Shown here: positions 11,201 to 24,859 of the stretch, piece by piece
How the letters are laid out: each line of letters begins with the position of its first letter
Numbering within the stretch: position 1 is the stretch's first letter
Source: Lates calcarifer
Lineage: Eukaryota > Chordata > Actinopteri > Centropomidae
Assembly: GCF_001640805.2 (NCBI RefSeq)
Contig: NC_066852.1
Coordinates: forward strand, 10,276,194-10,340,193
Direction: 5' to 3'
Length of the DNA: 64,000 nucleotides
Made by a program: the position numbers and the translations under genes
Notes under the pieces: generated by a model
What the model saw: only the letters and a program-made list of their open reading frames with translations
Database searches by the model: none
Told to the model about the DNA's origin: nothing

Positions 11201-12259
11201 CTCTAACAGTAAAATAAAAAGAAAAGAACATGCGCTTCATTGAATATTAATTTGAATCTGAAGATACTCTAAAATTAAAACCAACTAACCTCATTAGCAT
11301 CATCTCGATGAGCAGCTGAAGTAGACAGAGAATGGTGCCAAAATATCAAACAGTCTTTCATTGTCCAAATACTTTCTGGGCTCACTGTAGCACCAAATAT
11401 TCATTTAGTTTAATGTAAACCACCCACATTCTCAAAGGCTTGTGGGCTGGTAACGATCTGTATTGGATTAAATCAGCCACAAATTCTGTTCCAAACTCTC
11501 CATGAGCTCTCCGTTAGCCAGGGAGAGCTCGCTTTCTACCTCTTTGTATCCTTACAGGATACATTTAATGCTTTCCATTTACATCTCTAAACCTGATAAA
11601 CATGACATTCAAGCAGTAATCTAATAAGCAGCCACTACAGGTCCAAATGGATTAACACAGTTTGCATTTCCCTAAGATGTATTCAGCATATACATACATG
11701 TCTTCAGATGCCTAAACTACATTAGCACTTTCTCCCTTCTCTCATTTCCATTGAAGCCCAAGCTGTGTGTTTACAATATCTAGTACACCCTGCAATAGCT
11801 AATAAAGGCTCTTGACTTCAGAGGTCATGGTGGCATTTTCCTTTTTTTTCAGTTAGATATACTGTTAGAACTCCAGCCAAATCTATTACAAACACACATA
11901 TATGCTTATAAAAGTCATGGTGTATTATTAAGGCTTGAATTTTATCTCTAATGTGAAGTGAAAAGTATCCAAAAACAATAATAAGCATATCAATCACATG
12001 CCTAATGCAAATGGACTAATCTGGAGTAGGCAGGCACACAAGAGCACACACTGTACATGCTTGCAAACACAAATAACCATTTTCTTCATCTTTTTTTTTG
12101 GCCTTTTTTTTAGCTGCTGCTGCCAGAGGGACATGGAATATGTGTGCAAATAGTATCTTTCCCAGTGCACTGCTGCAGAGAGAGGAGTTTAGATTCAGTG
12201 GTTTATGGGACAGTTAGTGTAACCATCGGCGTTTCCTCGCAGCTCTCAAGAAATTTGAA
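11201..12259. other. Intergenic, no gene seen
   Basis: AT-rich sequence, with T runs near 11840 and 12090-12110. Nothing supported. Confidence 0.5.
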
Positions 12260-12620
12260 ATCGATCATTTCATTTACACACACGGTGGCACCTGGGTGGG
12301 GATGGGCGCATGCCAGCACCTTGTGCCTTCTCAAACAACTACAGTGGCACTGCACCGTGAGGAGCAGTGCTGCTCTGTAGAGAGACAAGTCAATAAACAG
12401 TTACTTGGGCCACTGGGTTGTTTGTTAAGTGCAATTACAGGAAAGAAACATTTTTGAGACCGATGTCAACCGGTTCAATCCAGGTAGCGATCGGCAAGGG
12501 AAAGTGAGCCCAAATGATCGGAGAATGGATTGGGAGAGGTATGTGTGGCACTTAATGCTCTGAGTAATAGGAGCTGCTGTGGAGAACCACAAAAGGGCGA
12601 GAAAAGGCTCTGCAGAAAGA
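12260..12620. promoter_or_regulatory. CNE-like block
   Basis: CpG-retaining sequence with motif-like words: GAAATCGATCATTTCATTTA (about 12256-12275), GGGCGCATGCCAGCACC (about 12304-12320), AAGTGCAATTACAGG (about 12427-12441) and CGATGTCAACCGGTTCAATC (about 12461-12480, with ACCGGT). Frames on both strands overlap here without recognisable domains. Candidate enhancer. Confidence 0.25.
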
Positions 12621-14111
12621 CAGCTTGGGGCAGACAGGGGCCACATATGCGTGTTTATCCTGAAGTAGGGGAGGTATAAACAAGATACTGACAAATACTC
12701 AAAACAGGTAAATATATAAAAATTATCCATAAAATATGCTAGAGAGTCAAAGGCATGATTCTCATTCCTTGAAAAAAGAGGGGAAAAAACACAAATAGGT
12801 CACACATAATATCAGGGTGTGTGCATTCATTAAGATTTAAGGTTTACCAGCAAGAGAAATAGCATGACACATCCTAAACCATCTGTAAGAACACAGGAAA
12901 TCTCACAGCAAATAAAATGTTAAACAAGAGCTATGTGTAGAACACTGTAACGCCTGAGGACATTGCAGTCTGTTGTTGGAAGCCAGTCATGGCTTATTAT
13001 ATCTTACAGGCCATGATTTGTAATTAAATATTAAGCCCAATTAGCAGAATCGTTCTTGGTGAGTAATTCACAGCATCAAGGTACACCTCAGTGACTTCAA
13101 ATGCAAGCATTTATGTAGATCTAGTGTCAAAATCTTAATTTTATTGTGGAAATAAAAACAGTGCCACGGTAGATCTCACATGTAAGTTATTCTGCTCACT
13201 GTATACCATTGTACCTGCTGCATCAACCACAGTGCAAAAAGGGTTTCTAGAGTTCAACAAAGAAAGCGGTTTCAACATTTGAAGTGTTTCATTATGTTTA
13301 ACTAAAAAAGTGAGGGAAAGCTTGTTAGGGAGTTTTTTTTGTGGAATATTAGTTTTCCTTCTATTAGTCCTCGTAGCAGTTCTTTAAGTGCAGAGTTCAC
13401 AGCCCAATCATCTGACACTTAAAACTAATCACCTGCCTCATACAATTCGTCAACCTTTTATAGAGGCCTCTAGGTGATAGAATAATTGGTTGTGGTTCAC
13501 TTTCTTGTGGGAGGGAGATGTTGTAGTTCCTTTTTGTTTTATGTGTCTTCTTTTCTCTGAGGGTATTTCAGTTTAAGTGAGGGTGGAATCTCATGCAAAA
13601 TAGAAGCACCTAGTGACATTTTGCAGGCAGCAAGTTAACTTTGCTGAACAGTGCGAGCCAACTGTCACTTTAGCAGATCCAAATAATTGATTGGCTCATT
13701 ATCCTAACGGCATATTTTCTCTGTGTAAGACTTTGCGTTGTTTGGTTGCAGCACCCTATTATTTCACCAGGAGTTTTATTGCTGTAGTAATTTGTGAGTG
13801 CTTACTGATCTCATAACTAACATACTGCACTGTTTAAACACTGCTGATTTTCTTCATAATCCAATGAGTTTGAAAGTGCCTGTTAAAACACGAGTCCAGA
13901 ATTAAACTGGATTTCACAGTTTCTTAACATTTTACCAACCACAATCCAGCATTTACTGACTGGACCTATCTGTGCTGAGCGGCTGTTCCAGTGAGGATCA
14001 ATATTAGATGCTAGCAAAGTGTGTATTAGTTTATTCAGAACCTTTCAGAGATTACTTGCATACTTATTACAGTACAGATTTACCCTAAAGAAAAATATTG
14101 AGGTTATTTTC
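12621..14111. other. Intergenic, no gene seen
   Basis: AT-rich sequence; no repeats or frames that I can support. Confidence 0.5.
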
Positions 14112-14116
14112 ATATA

Positions 14117-14180
<64 letters not shown>
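14112..14180. repeat. Compound (AT)(TG)(TA)(CA)(TA) microsatellite
   Basis: Order: (TG) run 14117-14135, (TA) run to about 14148, (CA) run 14149-14155, then (TA) to 14180. The TG and CA arms are complementary around a TA centre, so the tract can fold on itself. Frames across it on both strands are artefacts of the repeat. Confidence 0.9.
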
Positions 14181-16956
14181 AAAGTCATACATATTACACT
14201 GGTACATATATTTTAAAGGATATGCTGGCATTTTTAACCTAGGCTTTATTTTCCTCATGCATTTGAGTGTAAATGATTGATAGGGACAAGAATCAGCGCA
14301 GTATTGAGCAAGAACAGTGTGACAACCATGAGAACCTGACAACCATGAACTCCAATTTAATCTAGTGGGCAACTGTCCACTTCAAAGTAGGTATACAACT
14401 TCATTTTTTCCACTGACTGGCTCAGATTGTTATTATAAGTCCGACAACATTATGGATAGGATCCCTACAGAGATAGACCTTTATATTAAAGATTAAGATC
14501 CTTTTTGTTTAATCAGAAACACTGCTATATATTTCTACCAGACTCCATTGATAAAAACTGGAATTTTACCTTGCAGACCTACTGGAATACAACTTTGCCG
14601 ATCTAATAGGTTCTTTGTCTTATTTTGACATACTTTTACTTATGGGGAGTACTTACTTAAAGGATCGGTATACTTCTTCCACCACTGAAAGTCACACAAT
14701 AACACAAACAAACTAACCTATCAAGGCAGCGGTATTCTAGCAGCTCCTGTGGTCTGCGGGGTGAAATTCCTGTTTTTGTCAGCGGAGTTTGGACCTGCTT
14801 GACATGGACAAATGCCTAGTTGGATTACAGTGCAGAAGCTGTGCACGGTGGCTGGGTACACCACTCTTGCTCAGTGCTGCACTGATTCTAAAGATTGTTG
14901 TCTCTATCAATCATTTAAGTCGCAAAACATGGGGAAAAAAGGTTAAAAAATATCAGAGTTATCCTTTAAGAATTCCCACCTTGCACAGCTCCCTATACAA
15001 ACTTCTTATTGGTCCATCACTCTCCACCTAATGTACAGTAATCACTAGCTGATTGTAATCCTCATGAACAGCTGACCCTCTTCCCTGAAGTGACAGAATG
15101 TAACCTTTAGGTGGAACTGACCCATCTCCTCAGGGAAAGTCAGTGTAGACAGCAGATTCACAGCAACCAAGTCTTTTTAGAGGCAGCTGAAAGGGCACCG
15201 GCTTGTTGGGTGTGTGGGGGGGATACGCACACAACTCACGGATGTCAAACCCTTGGAGCTTTGCCTGTTCACCGCTTGATAATTGGTCATCCATCTACTC
15301 TCCTGTGATCACCAGTTTAGTTCCAGCTCTGTGGGTCAGTCATTTATTTCTGGTCTCATTGCTGCCTGTTTGTTTCCACTTGTGTAGTCAGCTGTTTACT
15401 TCTGGTCCTATGATCAGAAATTTATTTCTGGTGCTGCAGTCAATGGTTTACGACTGGTTTCAAGGACATTGTGTTGGAGTGTTTGTGGTGCCGCAACCAC
15501 TTTCTGCCTGATTTTATTAATTGGCTCTGCGCTTATTTAATGCAATGGAAACAGTGTATTTTGGTCGTAAATACTAAACAGGGTGTGAAACAGTGTTTGT
15601 CCTATATATTTAGGTGATATTCTAGCATGTAAAAGAACATCTGTGTGTCATTTCACACCAGAAAATATGCATGTCTTTGTCGTGTGTGACAAAGTGTGAG
15701 ACCTGAGCAATTGATTCTGAAATGTAAATAGAAAAGTAGAGTATATGGAAAAGTTTTGTTGCAGTGAGAGAGCTGTGCTTGTAAAATGAGGTTGCGTGGG
15801 ACACCCTTGTGCAATTATTGAATGGAGCCATGGGAGCGGAGTGGGATCATGGCAGGATGAGTCAGCTCTGTAAATGCAGAGAGAGAAGTAAATAGTAGCT
15901 TATATATTGATTGGAGATGGGGTTGATGTCTCTAGTGGAAAAGATATGAGATCTATATGGCAGCAATAGCTTGAGGCCCTTGGAGAAACTCTGTCAAGAA
16001 TACAAACTGCTGGTTAATCAGTGATGGCGGTATCTCCAAATTTCCAAATTTGATATATATTTGGAGTAAATGTTGCTCCTGCATGAGAAAAAAATATTGA
16101 TCATGTGGTACCTAAATATCACTCTCTTTCAGTCAGCAAGTTTATTAAACAGACTGCTTTAAAGTCACTGCGGGGAAAGATTTCAATGTTTCATTTACAG
16201 ATAATGATTGCTTTAACTTATAAGAATTCCAAAACGGTTTCAAGGGAGATAAGGACCACTTTCACTCACTTTACAATCATTTAACCAGTTCTGTTAGACT
16301 CCTTCAAAACTATTTAGACTCCATTTGAGAGAAAATCCAAATTGAGAAAGACACTTTGGTGTATTTAGTATGTGATAGTGCACTGGTAAGGGTTTTAATT
16401 CAAGATCTCAGTAGACTGTAGGTATAAAATATCTATACTCACCCAGTTTCTATGTGCTACATAACCCAACTTGTCAAAGCTTCACATGACACAATGCAGG
16501 TCAGATTGCACTTATGGTCAGCTAGGAAATAGTTTAATGTAGCTCTAATCAATATTTATATATTATAACAATAGATCAAATGACAGTGTAATGTCAAAGG
16601 GGTCACTCGTGGTGATGAACCCACTGAGAATTATCACCAGAATGTAGTTCCCCTTACATTAGCTCATTAAAGCTTTTAAGCATCTTTCAGCGCTTGTTTT
16701 GGTTTTCTGGTCCACAACTCTACTTGGTGGAGACCAAAAATTGATTGTATCAATTACAGAAACCTTTCACTTTCTGATGTTTTTTTTAATGTAATAATGG
16801 GTATATGTTTAAAATGAAATACTGTATATGAAATGTATTGATTATGATCATGGAGATGACATATTTAATGTAAAGTTTGACAGTTTAGGAGTAAAGAAAA
16901 ATCAAAGAGATTACATAACATTATTATTACAATATGCAAAAACATTTTAAGGTTAA
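14181..16956. other. Intergenic, no gene seen
   Basis: The frames at 14789-15031, 15111-15308, 15203-15511 and 15622-15831 have no recognisable domains. The sequence around 15100-15500 is less AT-rich. No mobile element recognised. Confidence 0.45.
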
Positions 16957-16970
16957 GTGACCATGGCAAC
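16957..16970. promoter_or_regulatory. Perfect RFX X-box
   Basis: GTGACCATGGCAAC fits GTNRCC-N2-RGYAAC at every constrained position and is nearly self-complementary. It lies in otherwise AT-rich sequence about 100 bases left of a CNE-like block. Confidence 0.4.
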
Positions 16971-17039
16971 TATTTGGAGAATTTGTACAGAAATATGTAA
17001 GGAGTTCATGTTGATTTTCAGATGTCTATGTTGTACTTT

Positions 17040-17420
17040 CCTCAGCTAAAGCTGAGAAATGGCACAAAATGGCAGCCATTGTGCTAAGATGTCTGAGAGC
17101 AGTGAAAAGCATAATATTCAATGCCAAATTGCCCGATTTGTATTGACATTTCCCTTTAGTGCACTCGCCCTCAAATTTTGTTACCACTAATGTCATGGAG
17201 AGCCATGAAATTACTGAAGGGGCGAAGGCAGTAAAATACCTGCTTGTGCCCTATGAGACTGTCACTTCACAAGGTCGTTGAGCTTGATCTGCTGTGGTAC
17301 AAAATTAGGGGCCCTTGGTATCATGGAAATTAAATTGACAGGAAATTCATTCGCTAATGAAACGGACAAAAGAACTAATCACTTGTTATCTAAAATGTCG
17401 CCCATAGTGATTCAAAATAC
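17040..17420. promoter_or_regulatory. CNE-like block
   Basis: Retained CpG and ordered words: GCCAAATTGCCCGATTTG (about 17122-17139), ACTAATGTCATGGAGAGCC (about 17186-17204), GAAATTAAATTGACAGGAAA (about 17325-17344; TGACAG is a TALE/Meis-type core) and TTCATTCGCTAATGAAAC (about 17347-17364, a dyad around GCTAAT). No coding signature. Confidence 0.25.
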
Positions 17421-17840
17421 GCTGTCCATCTCTCACTTTCTCTGCTTCCTTTCAGTTATAATGAAGTCTCTCATTCAGTTGAGTGATCTCACTTTCAAAA
17501 ACGCTTTTTTCGAACATACCTAATTAGACTTCACAACCTCTCGCTGTCGATCTTGTCTAATTAAAGGTCTCTCATTCTTTCCCTCACCTCATGTGTCTAG
17601 TACTTGTCAAATAAAGGTCTCACTCTCTCCCTTTTCTTTCTGCTCCTAAATAAACTCACTTCCTCCTCTTTCCCTCTGCTTTTCACGTCTTTACTAAATT
17701 AGAAAATCCGTAATTGAATATCACTTTCTGCCTCCCTAGGCTTTCAGCTTTCTTCATGCTCCTTCAACACACCTCTCACCTCCGTTCCCAGCCAGTAGGG
17801 CTTTCTCACTTGTTTACTTCCTTCCTGCAACTCTGATGCT
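17421..17840. repeat. Polypyrimidine-rich tract with imperfect direct repeats
   Basis: Most of this stretch is C/T on the + strand. Two related units, AATTAAAGGTCTCTCATTCT (17559-17578) and AAATAAAGGTCTCACTCTCT (17609-17628), sit 50 bases apart, with several TCTCAC/TCTCTC words around them. It is probably a decayed low-complexity tract. Confidence 0.6.
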
Positions 17841-20800
17841 CTTTCTTGGAGTTCAGCCCATTCCTTCAGATGTTTAAGATCTCAACATCCAATCTATTTC
17901 CTGCACTGCTGAAGGCTCTGGTTGCTTCTCAGGAGGCCTCTCTTTTGTTGGCCTAGACATAAGGGGCGCAAATCTGTTCAGTGAGGAAAGCTCAAGCATC
18001 ACATCTTATCTTCTCCATAGTTCTCTCCCCATTGTATAGCCTCCATAACAATAGATAAAAGTATTCTTTTTTCCAATATTACATGACCTGAAATTACCTG
18101 TGCTTGTTAATATGTCTTTAGAGGGCATGGTACTGGGGTTACTTACACTTCTTGTTCTCAAAATGTTGCTTCAGTAAAATCTGCACTAGGTTTGCATGCC
18201 CATAGAATATGAGGGAATCAAAACTATATTCATTTTCATTTTTTCCATTAAAGGTTTCATGTGCATGTTACACATCTGTTACAAAAATCCACTGCAAACA
18301 TACACATGATTCAAAATCCTAGGTCACAAGACATTTAATAGTGGGTTCATATACTGTATTAGAGATGTTCACATCTGACTTTTTTCCCTTTAAAAATGAT
18401 TTGCACTACCTAAGTCACATTTTAAGTGGGACTGTAAGTGCATGCACATCTCTGATCAATTCCAATATAAATCTGTTGTTTTTCTGTTAGTATCTGTCAG
18501 TTTTAGTTGTTTATTTGGGAAATGACATTAGTCCCTTGAGGTCTGCACTTCACGCTGTGCAGGTGTAGAGGGCATGGTAGGGGATGGCTGAGGCTTGGGG
18601 AGTCAGAATGTAATGTTAGGCTGCAGCACCTGCTCACGTCCTCTAGCCTGGCTCTTTATCTCCTACTGAGCAGCAAGCGTCTCTGCAAAGTGATGTGGTC
18701 TGTCTCGCTGCCAAGTGCAAAAAATTTAACTTTACTTTTTCTCCCATGGAATCTATTGAAGATTGAAGACAGCTTTATTTCGTGCTGCCTAATGAGCTGA
18801 CTTAAGTTCCTGCTTGCTATGTATTTGTGCCGCCTATTTTACCAAGGATAACTTGGTGTAATGGAACTTTCTTAAAAAAACAGTTGGGAGTCTTAATGGT
18901 ATGTCTGAAGACAAATTCACAAAAAAAGTGATTTGAGCTCTGAAAGTTGAACAGTTGGGGGACACTGCTTGCCAAGCACTGAATGGCAGCAACTAATCAG
19001 TTTTGAGAAAATCAGGACTCAGTTGATTACAAATATCTCTGGAAATGCAGACCAGAATTTTGAAGTCGTGTTTTGCTTGGCAACAGTGCATTCAGTGATG
19101 ATAACTCATTACACAGTATTTAAGGAAATCTCAAAACAGTGATGAAATGTGAGTTTAGTTAAAGTGATTTCAACACAATACCTGCCGTTGTTTACCGAGA
19201 TTACAGAGTGTTGTTTGAATTCACTTGTCTCCTGATCCAGCCTGAAAGTTTGTGAAATGAGCAAAATGTCCTTAAATGCAAACACATGCTGTGAGCACAG
19301 AAAATGGGAGACAGACTTTTTCCCACGCTGAGAGGATAGTGTAGAGGAGACGCAGCTAGAAATTAGTTTTAAAGATGATACAGTATGTGTGAATCAGCTA
19401 ATTGGCATCTGGCAATTACTAGGCTTGAGTGGTTAACACTGGGAATGGTATTTTACTGTTACTATTTAAAAAAAAATGTTTATTATGGTATGGAGGGATT
19501 TCTGCTGAGGTTGCATCTTCATTTTATTTTTATATGTGTTTCTCACATGCTTCTTTATTGGCAGCAACTCCAGTATTTCTGGATGTATTCCAGCTGATAT
19601 TTATTGTATTAAACATGCCAGAACACATTAGCCCTCTTTCAGAAAGAACCCTGTTGTCTGACGTACCAACACTTACATGCCACAGTGTGTAGGCTATGGA
19701 TGTTTTGTTTGTTTGTCTTTTCATTAAATAATTGAAAAACAATTATAGTAAGGGAAGTGCTATGGTGTTTTTGCACTGCACCTCTGAGGGGTCTGGAAGT
19801 GTAAATTTTTGTGTTGGTATTTTCCCTGTCGCTGCTTATTATTTTCCAATTTAAAACCTTTAATGAGTAGAAAAAACAAATGTAGCCCAATGCAGGTAAT
19901 TTATCTAAAAAGATCATACGCATTTATGATCTTATCTCTGCTTACACTGATTCTACAGCTGTCAGACCATAAATCAGATCTTGTTATATGCATGAGACAT
20001 GTCACACTGCCAGAGGATTTCTTTTTTCAAACGCAAATTTTGTCCTTGAATGAATACATGATAATTAATGTACCATAAAGTACCAAAACATCACCTTTTA
20101 TATGACAGGAGATTATTATTTATATATTAAGGTGAGAACAATAAATAACGCAAATGTTAAATCTTTCATCACCTGAAAGATTGTTGTATTACATCATAGA
20201 TACCATAAGTAGTGATTTAGAAAATAGTTGATAACCAGTAGTGAACTGAAAAACTGAATTTTTAAAAAGTCAATTTGTTAGCTGCCAAGATACAGTAACA
20301 TATTTCACTCTCATAATGAGATGTTCTTTCACACTTGACTAAACCTGTGCTCTTACGGGATGGAGGCCATTTTTGCCCTCTTAGGCCATCACAGTAACAG
20401 TCAAGAAGATTTGACAAGCATGGCAGGTTTCTCCTTCTCAGCCCCGAAATGGAGGACAAGCAAGCTGCAACTTCTGAAGCCAATTACTTAAGTTCTGTCT
20501 GTGGATTGAATGAAAAGCTTTCTACAGTCCCCCTATCATATGGTAATAATGTACCATGGCCTGCATGTTTTTATGCGCCAAGTCATCTTCACATCATTTA
20601 TTCTCTTTATTTTGCAGTGCATTCTAATCTCCCCTCTTAAAAAAGGTACTTAGAAGGTTCTTTTGCAGAATAGCTAGTTTCTGTGCAGCTGAAGTGTGCC
20701 TACGGGGAACATTTACTTAGAGATTCTTTGCAGTGTTTAGATAAGACTTTGGATGCTGGTGACAAATCAAATGCATGTCTGTGGGAGTGTGAGAGGACAG

Positions 20801-21910
20801 CAATACAGCCAATCATGCAAAGCTGTGCTGCCTCTCTGCCAAAATGAGATTCACATCGGGAGTGAATAGCTGCGTTATGAAAAAGCAGCACTGAATAGTA
20901 CAAAAATATCCACCAAAATGTTAAAGAACACATATTTGTGCCAAATAACTGTGATCAATATAAAACTGAGAAAACAGATAAGGAAAAAAAGTTCCATATA
21001 TCTGGGAAAAGTGACACCTACTCCTGTAACACCCACTGCTTCATTTAATACAGTGTTAAAACAAATAAATAAATAAATTGTGCATGTATAGTGTGTAACT
21101 TGAACCCATGGATAATACATTTTACTGATATATTTTAGAGATAGTAAAGTAGTTTTAATACACTGCATAGCAAAACAACATGATTGTGGTTTTGTGTGCA
21201 GAATAATATCATTTATATGCTTATTTAGGTTGTTTTTTACTTGTAGTTTGAATTGGAAATGTGATGTTTGTGGCTTCATCATGAAATCTTCTGCCTTAAG
21301 GTCTGTGACTCTGTCAGAGGGCTAAAGTTAAAATGGCCCCTTTCCCATTCTTGCGTGTTGGCATGTTGTTTTGCGTAGCCGGAGGGGATGCGGTGAAAGA
21401 ACGGAGGAGGAGGCAGAGCAGGTTGCACATCATCTGTCTGTGTCTTCCAGCATTGTAACAAACCGTCTCTCATGGTTCTGTGAGAGTAGTTAAGAAAATT
21501 ATAGCTGTGCCTCAGACAAATTACTTACGTCAAAATGCTCCCAAGATAAAAGTGTGTTTGGAAAATTGTGTTCTGATCAGCACAAAGTACATGATGATCA
21601 TAAGAATGGAAATACTCTTAGAAAATAGTTTTTTTTTCTTTCTTTTTTTTAGCACTGGTGATAGATCATATTGGCCAAGTGGCAAATAAATAGAGAAAAC
21701 ATGCATTGAAGGAAATGTATTTTATTAAATATGTGTATAAATTTAAATATGCCCACTGACTTTATTAAGTATGTATTTTTAATACAGTACAGTTCTAATA
21801 AAAATGTGTCTGTTTAGTAGTCATTTGGTAATGACAAGAAAATGACTAGATCCTGTCATTATATATGGTCTCACTTTGTAACATATCTTTTGCCTTCAAC
21901 TTAAACGTAA
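17841..21910. other. Intergenic, no gene seen
   Basis: Long AT-rich stretch. Frames of 60-135 codons (for example 19429-19692, 19639-19923, 20875-21282) have no recognisable domains and overlap on both strands. A slightly GC-richer, motif-like piece lies at 18540-18850. (AAAT) slippage at about 21063-21079. Confidence 0.45.
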
Positions 21911-21975
21911 ATATAGACATAGATATAGATATAGATATACAGAAGATATAGATATATGGATAGATATAGATATAT
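21911..21975. repeat. (ATAGAT)n microsatellite
   Basis: Imperfect hexanucleotide repeat of the GATATA/ATAGAT type, interrupted near 21940-21950. Confidence 0.85.
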
Positions 21976-22832
21976 TTGCAAAGGAGGTGGTAACATGTCT
22001 CAGTGGGACTGTCCTCACTGAAGAAAAGGAAAAAAAAAACCATCAATACAGATACTGTAACAGAAGAAAAAATCTATAGCACATACAAGAGAGAATAAAC
22101 AAAACAAAATCACAACCTAAACAACATGTCAAGTGTGTTGCAGTATTGTCAACACTTATAATAGCACCTACATTTTTATGAATTTAATAACCATCACTTA
22201 TTTCATGATTGCAATCTTTTAGACTCCTGATTTTCCTTTCGTCTTTCATTTTCTGCACTAAATGAGTGTCTTCACATCAAATCTCTAATTGTAAGTAAAG
22301 GGTGGGCTCTTCATGTCTTGAGACAAGTGAGTTGACATGCATCAGCCATAATAGCCTACAGATCATATGCCTTTGTTTCTGTTTTCTTCCATAACACTTA
22401 CACTCGACATATAAACTCTTAGACCAACAACATGTAGCATTTATTATGTCTACCGTTTATATAGACCATATTTCATATTTAAAAGATTTGGGGGTTTTCT
22501 CTTTCTCTATTTTATACTCACCAAACTTGGTACACATTAGATAACTAAAATGCATAAGCACAATATAAGCCAGAGACCATTTCATAAACTATTGTGCTGC
22601 CACTAACGAATGTGCAAAAAGACATGCACATGACAGAAAACTCACAGGATGTGAAGTAGGACAGAAATAATAGTGAAATAGAGACATATGGTAGCCACCC
22701 ATTTGTAGGCTTGATGCAATACTATGGTGGAAAAAAAAAAAAAAAAAAAACTGTTGATATGATGAGCCTCAGGTCTTCAGACCATTTGCAGCTATTATAC
22801 AACAGGGCACAGGTGTAGTTTTTCATGAGATG
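21976..22832. other. Intergenic, no gene seen
   Basis: AT-rich sequence with a 20-A run at 22731-22750. The words around 22515-22535 (CACCAAACTTGGTACAC) recall a fish repeat, but the match is too short to annotate. Confidence 0.45.
22731..22750. repeat. Poly(A) tract, 20 A
   Basis: Homopolymer read directly; no retroposon body recognised to its left. Confidence 0.9.
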
Positions 22833-22854
22833 TAACTCCCATATATGGGAGTTA
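22833..22854. repeat. 22-bp perfect palindrome
   Basis: The left half TAACTCCCATA is the exact reverse complement of the right half TATGGGAGTTA, with no spacer. It could extrude as a cruciform or be a dimeric binding site. The CCATATATGG core fits the SRF/CArG consensus CC(A/T)6GG exactly. Confidence 0.7.
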
Positions 22855-24859
22855 AATATATGTGTATATATAGGCTAGCACATCCTATTTACAAGTTTAC
22901 ATGCCATTAACATGTGTAGAGGCAGTGACAATTTGGCAGTCACACCCTTAATCCTATATCTTTGAAACCGTTACGTGGATGTGTTAACACTGGAAATGTC
23001 ACAGCAGCCAAAAGGTGTTATTCCACACCATATTCTTACCACAACTGGTCTGGATGCTATAATTATGTTCCCAACTCAATAAGGGGGCACAATGAGAGAT
23101 GAAGCTGAACAGCACTAGAGGCCATGCTACAACTTATGTCATATATGTTAAGGTTTGATTACCTATCACAGTCCCTGTTATTAGTTGAGAGATGAAATTC
23201 TGTAATGAGACAGATTCACGTGTCCTGTACGAGAGAAAGTCCAGCTGCATATAGTCCAATAAGTCTGATGAATTGTCAAACTAAAACTGTGATGTGTGTT
23301 CTCTCATAAAGATGTCTGTAAAACTTTGCTCAAATTGATTGATGGGTGGCACTAATAAAGTTACAGTCTATTCTCTTTTCGATTGACTGTCACACAACTT
23401 GTCACTTTCATTTTTGATTCTCCCCGCCAGCCTGTCAAAGTTATGATGCTATAGCAGAGTCCTCCTAAACCTAAACCATAAAAAAGGTGATCACTGAAGT
23501 CCTCACTTTCATTAGTAAATTGTGACATTGATTTGGCTCAGTATGTGTGGTCTTTGCCTCTTAAGATCAAGATTGTTGATTTTTATAACTTTGCCAAAGA
23601 GGGATGACGAGGAACAGGCCAGGGAATAAAAACCCAGTACTGATGTCCACCAAACTTAATACATATGGTAAATGCATTAAATTTGTCCACCAGTAATCTG
23701 AATGAATGAAAGGCTGTCATGGAGAGTAATTATTTAAGTATGCATTCAGATTCTATACTATTCTTAGTTTGTTTTTACATTAAGATCATAGTTTATGTTA
23801 TGAACTAAATTATCTGGATTGTGACTATATTCTGTGATGCTCCTGCTGCTTTCTCTTTCCATTCAAACTCTAAAATAACAGTTTGTGAATCTGGAAATGC
23901 TTAAGTCATTTGTCAAGTCAACTGACATTGTTTTCTGTTTTATGACTCATACATAGACTTTGTGCACCTACTGGTTGTATAAAAAATGCATTCTGTTCAT
24001 TTTTTCTGTGTCTGATATGCATGGGTTCTTTTAATTATCTTATTATAGTTGCACTTGTTTCTTTCTATATGTTTTGAGTTCTCAGAGACCGCTAATCTTA
24101 ATATTCAGAGTATATCTGTCAGACTTTACTGTGATTGGCACCTCAGATCTCAAAGACTATCAAACTCATACATACTTAGTATGTATGTACAGTCAACGTA
24201 ATGTAAAACTTATCTATGATTAAAAAGAAAAACACTATAATAAAGTACTGTACAAAATACTATACTGTCTGTTTCAAATTTACAGCATGCAGATTGTCAA
24301 TCTCAGTGGGTCATAAAGCCTCTGAACAGGCCAGTTATTTTGTTATAGATTGACAACCACTCTGACACAGTCACTAACCTTTTGTTGAACATGCAGACCC
24401 CAAATCATGGTTTTGACCTTTCCTTCATTTCATACATTCTGACAGTTGGAGCCTTGTGCTGTCAATATTTAGTTTAATTTGGATGGTTTTATGTCTGTCT
24501 TTGTAAATCAGCCCTCACAAAAGCCTCTCCCCCTGCACTGCATTAGCCTATCTGTATTAATTCAATAAAACTGTCTGCTTTTTGTCATTTGGTTTCCTAC
24601 TTTTCTTCGTTTGATACTACTTATTGTGTACCCACTGCCCTTCTAGTTTGATTACAGAGACTTGACTGTGATCACCCATTTGAAAACAAAAGCAGTGAAA
24701 ATGTGAAAGCTGTTACTGAAATAATACATTGTAGTCAGACAGCAGACACCTTTGGAAAAAAATACAACAGATACCTCTTCTTGTCTGTCAGACGAACCTG
24801 AGAGATGATTGTTGAACCTCATCACGGAGAACATTTGTTTACACAAATAAATGTCTCAA
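22855..24859. other. Intergenic, no gene seen
   Basis: AT-rich sequence. A 9-bp-stem hairpin (CATACATAC-TTA-GTATGTATG) lies at 24167-24187. The - strand frame 24652-24846 has no domain. Confidence 0.5.

Noticed and set aside
14019..14372. Frames across 14085-14216 on both strands
   Set aside because: Encoded largely by the TG/TA/CA microsatellite.
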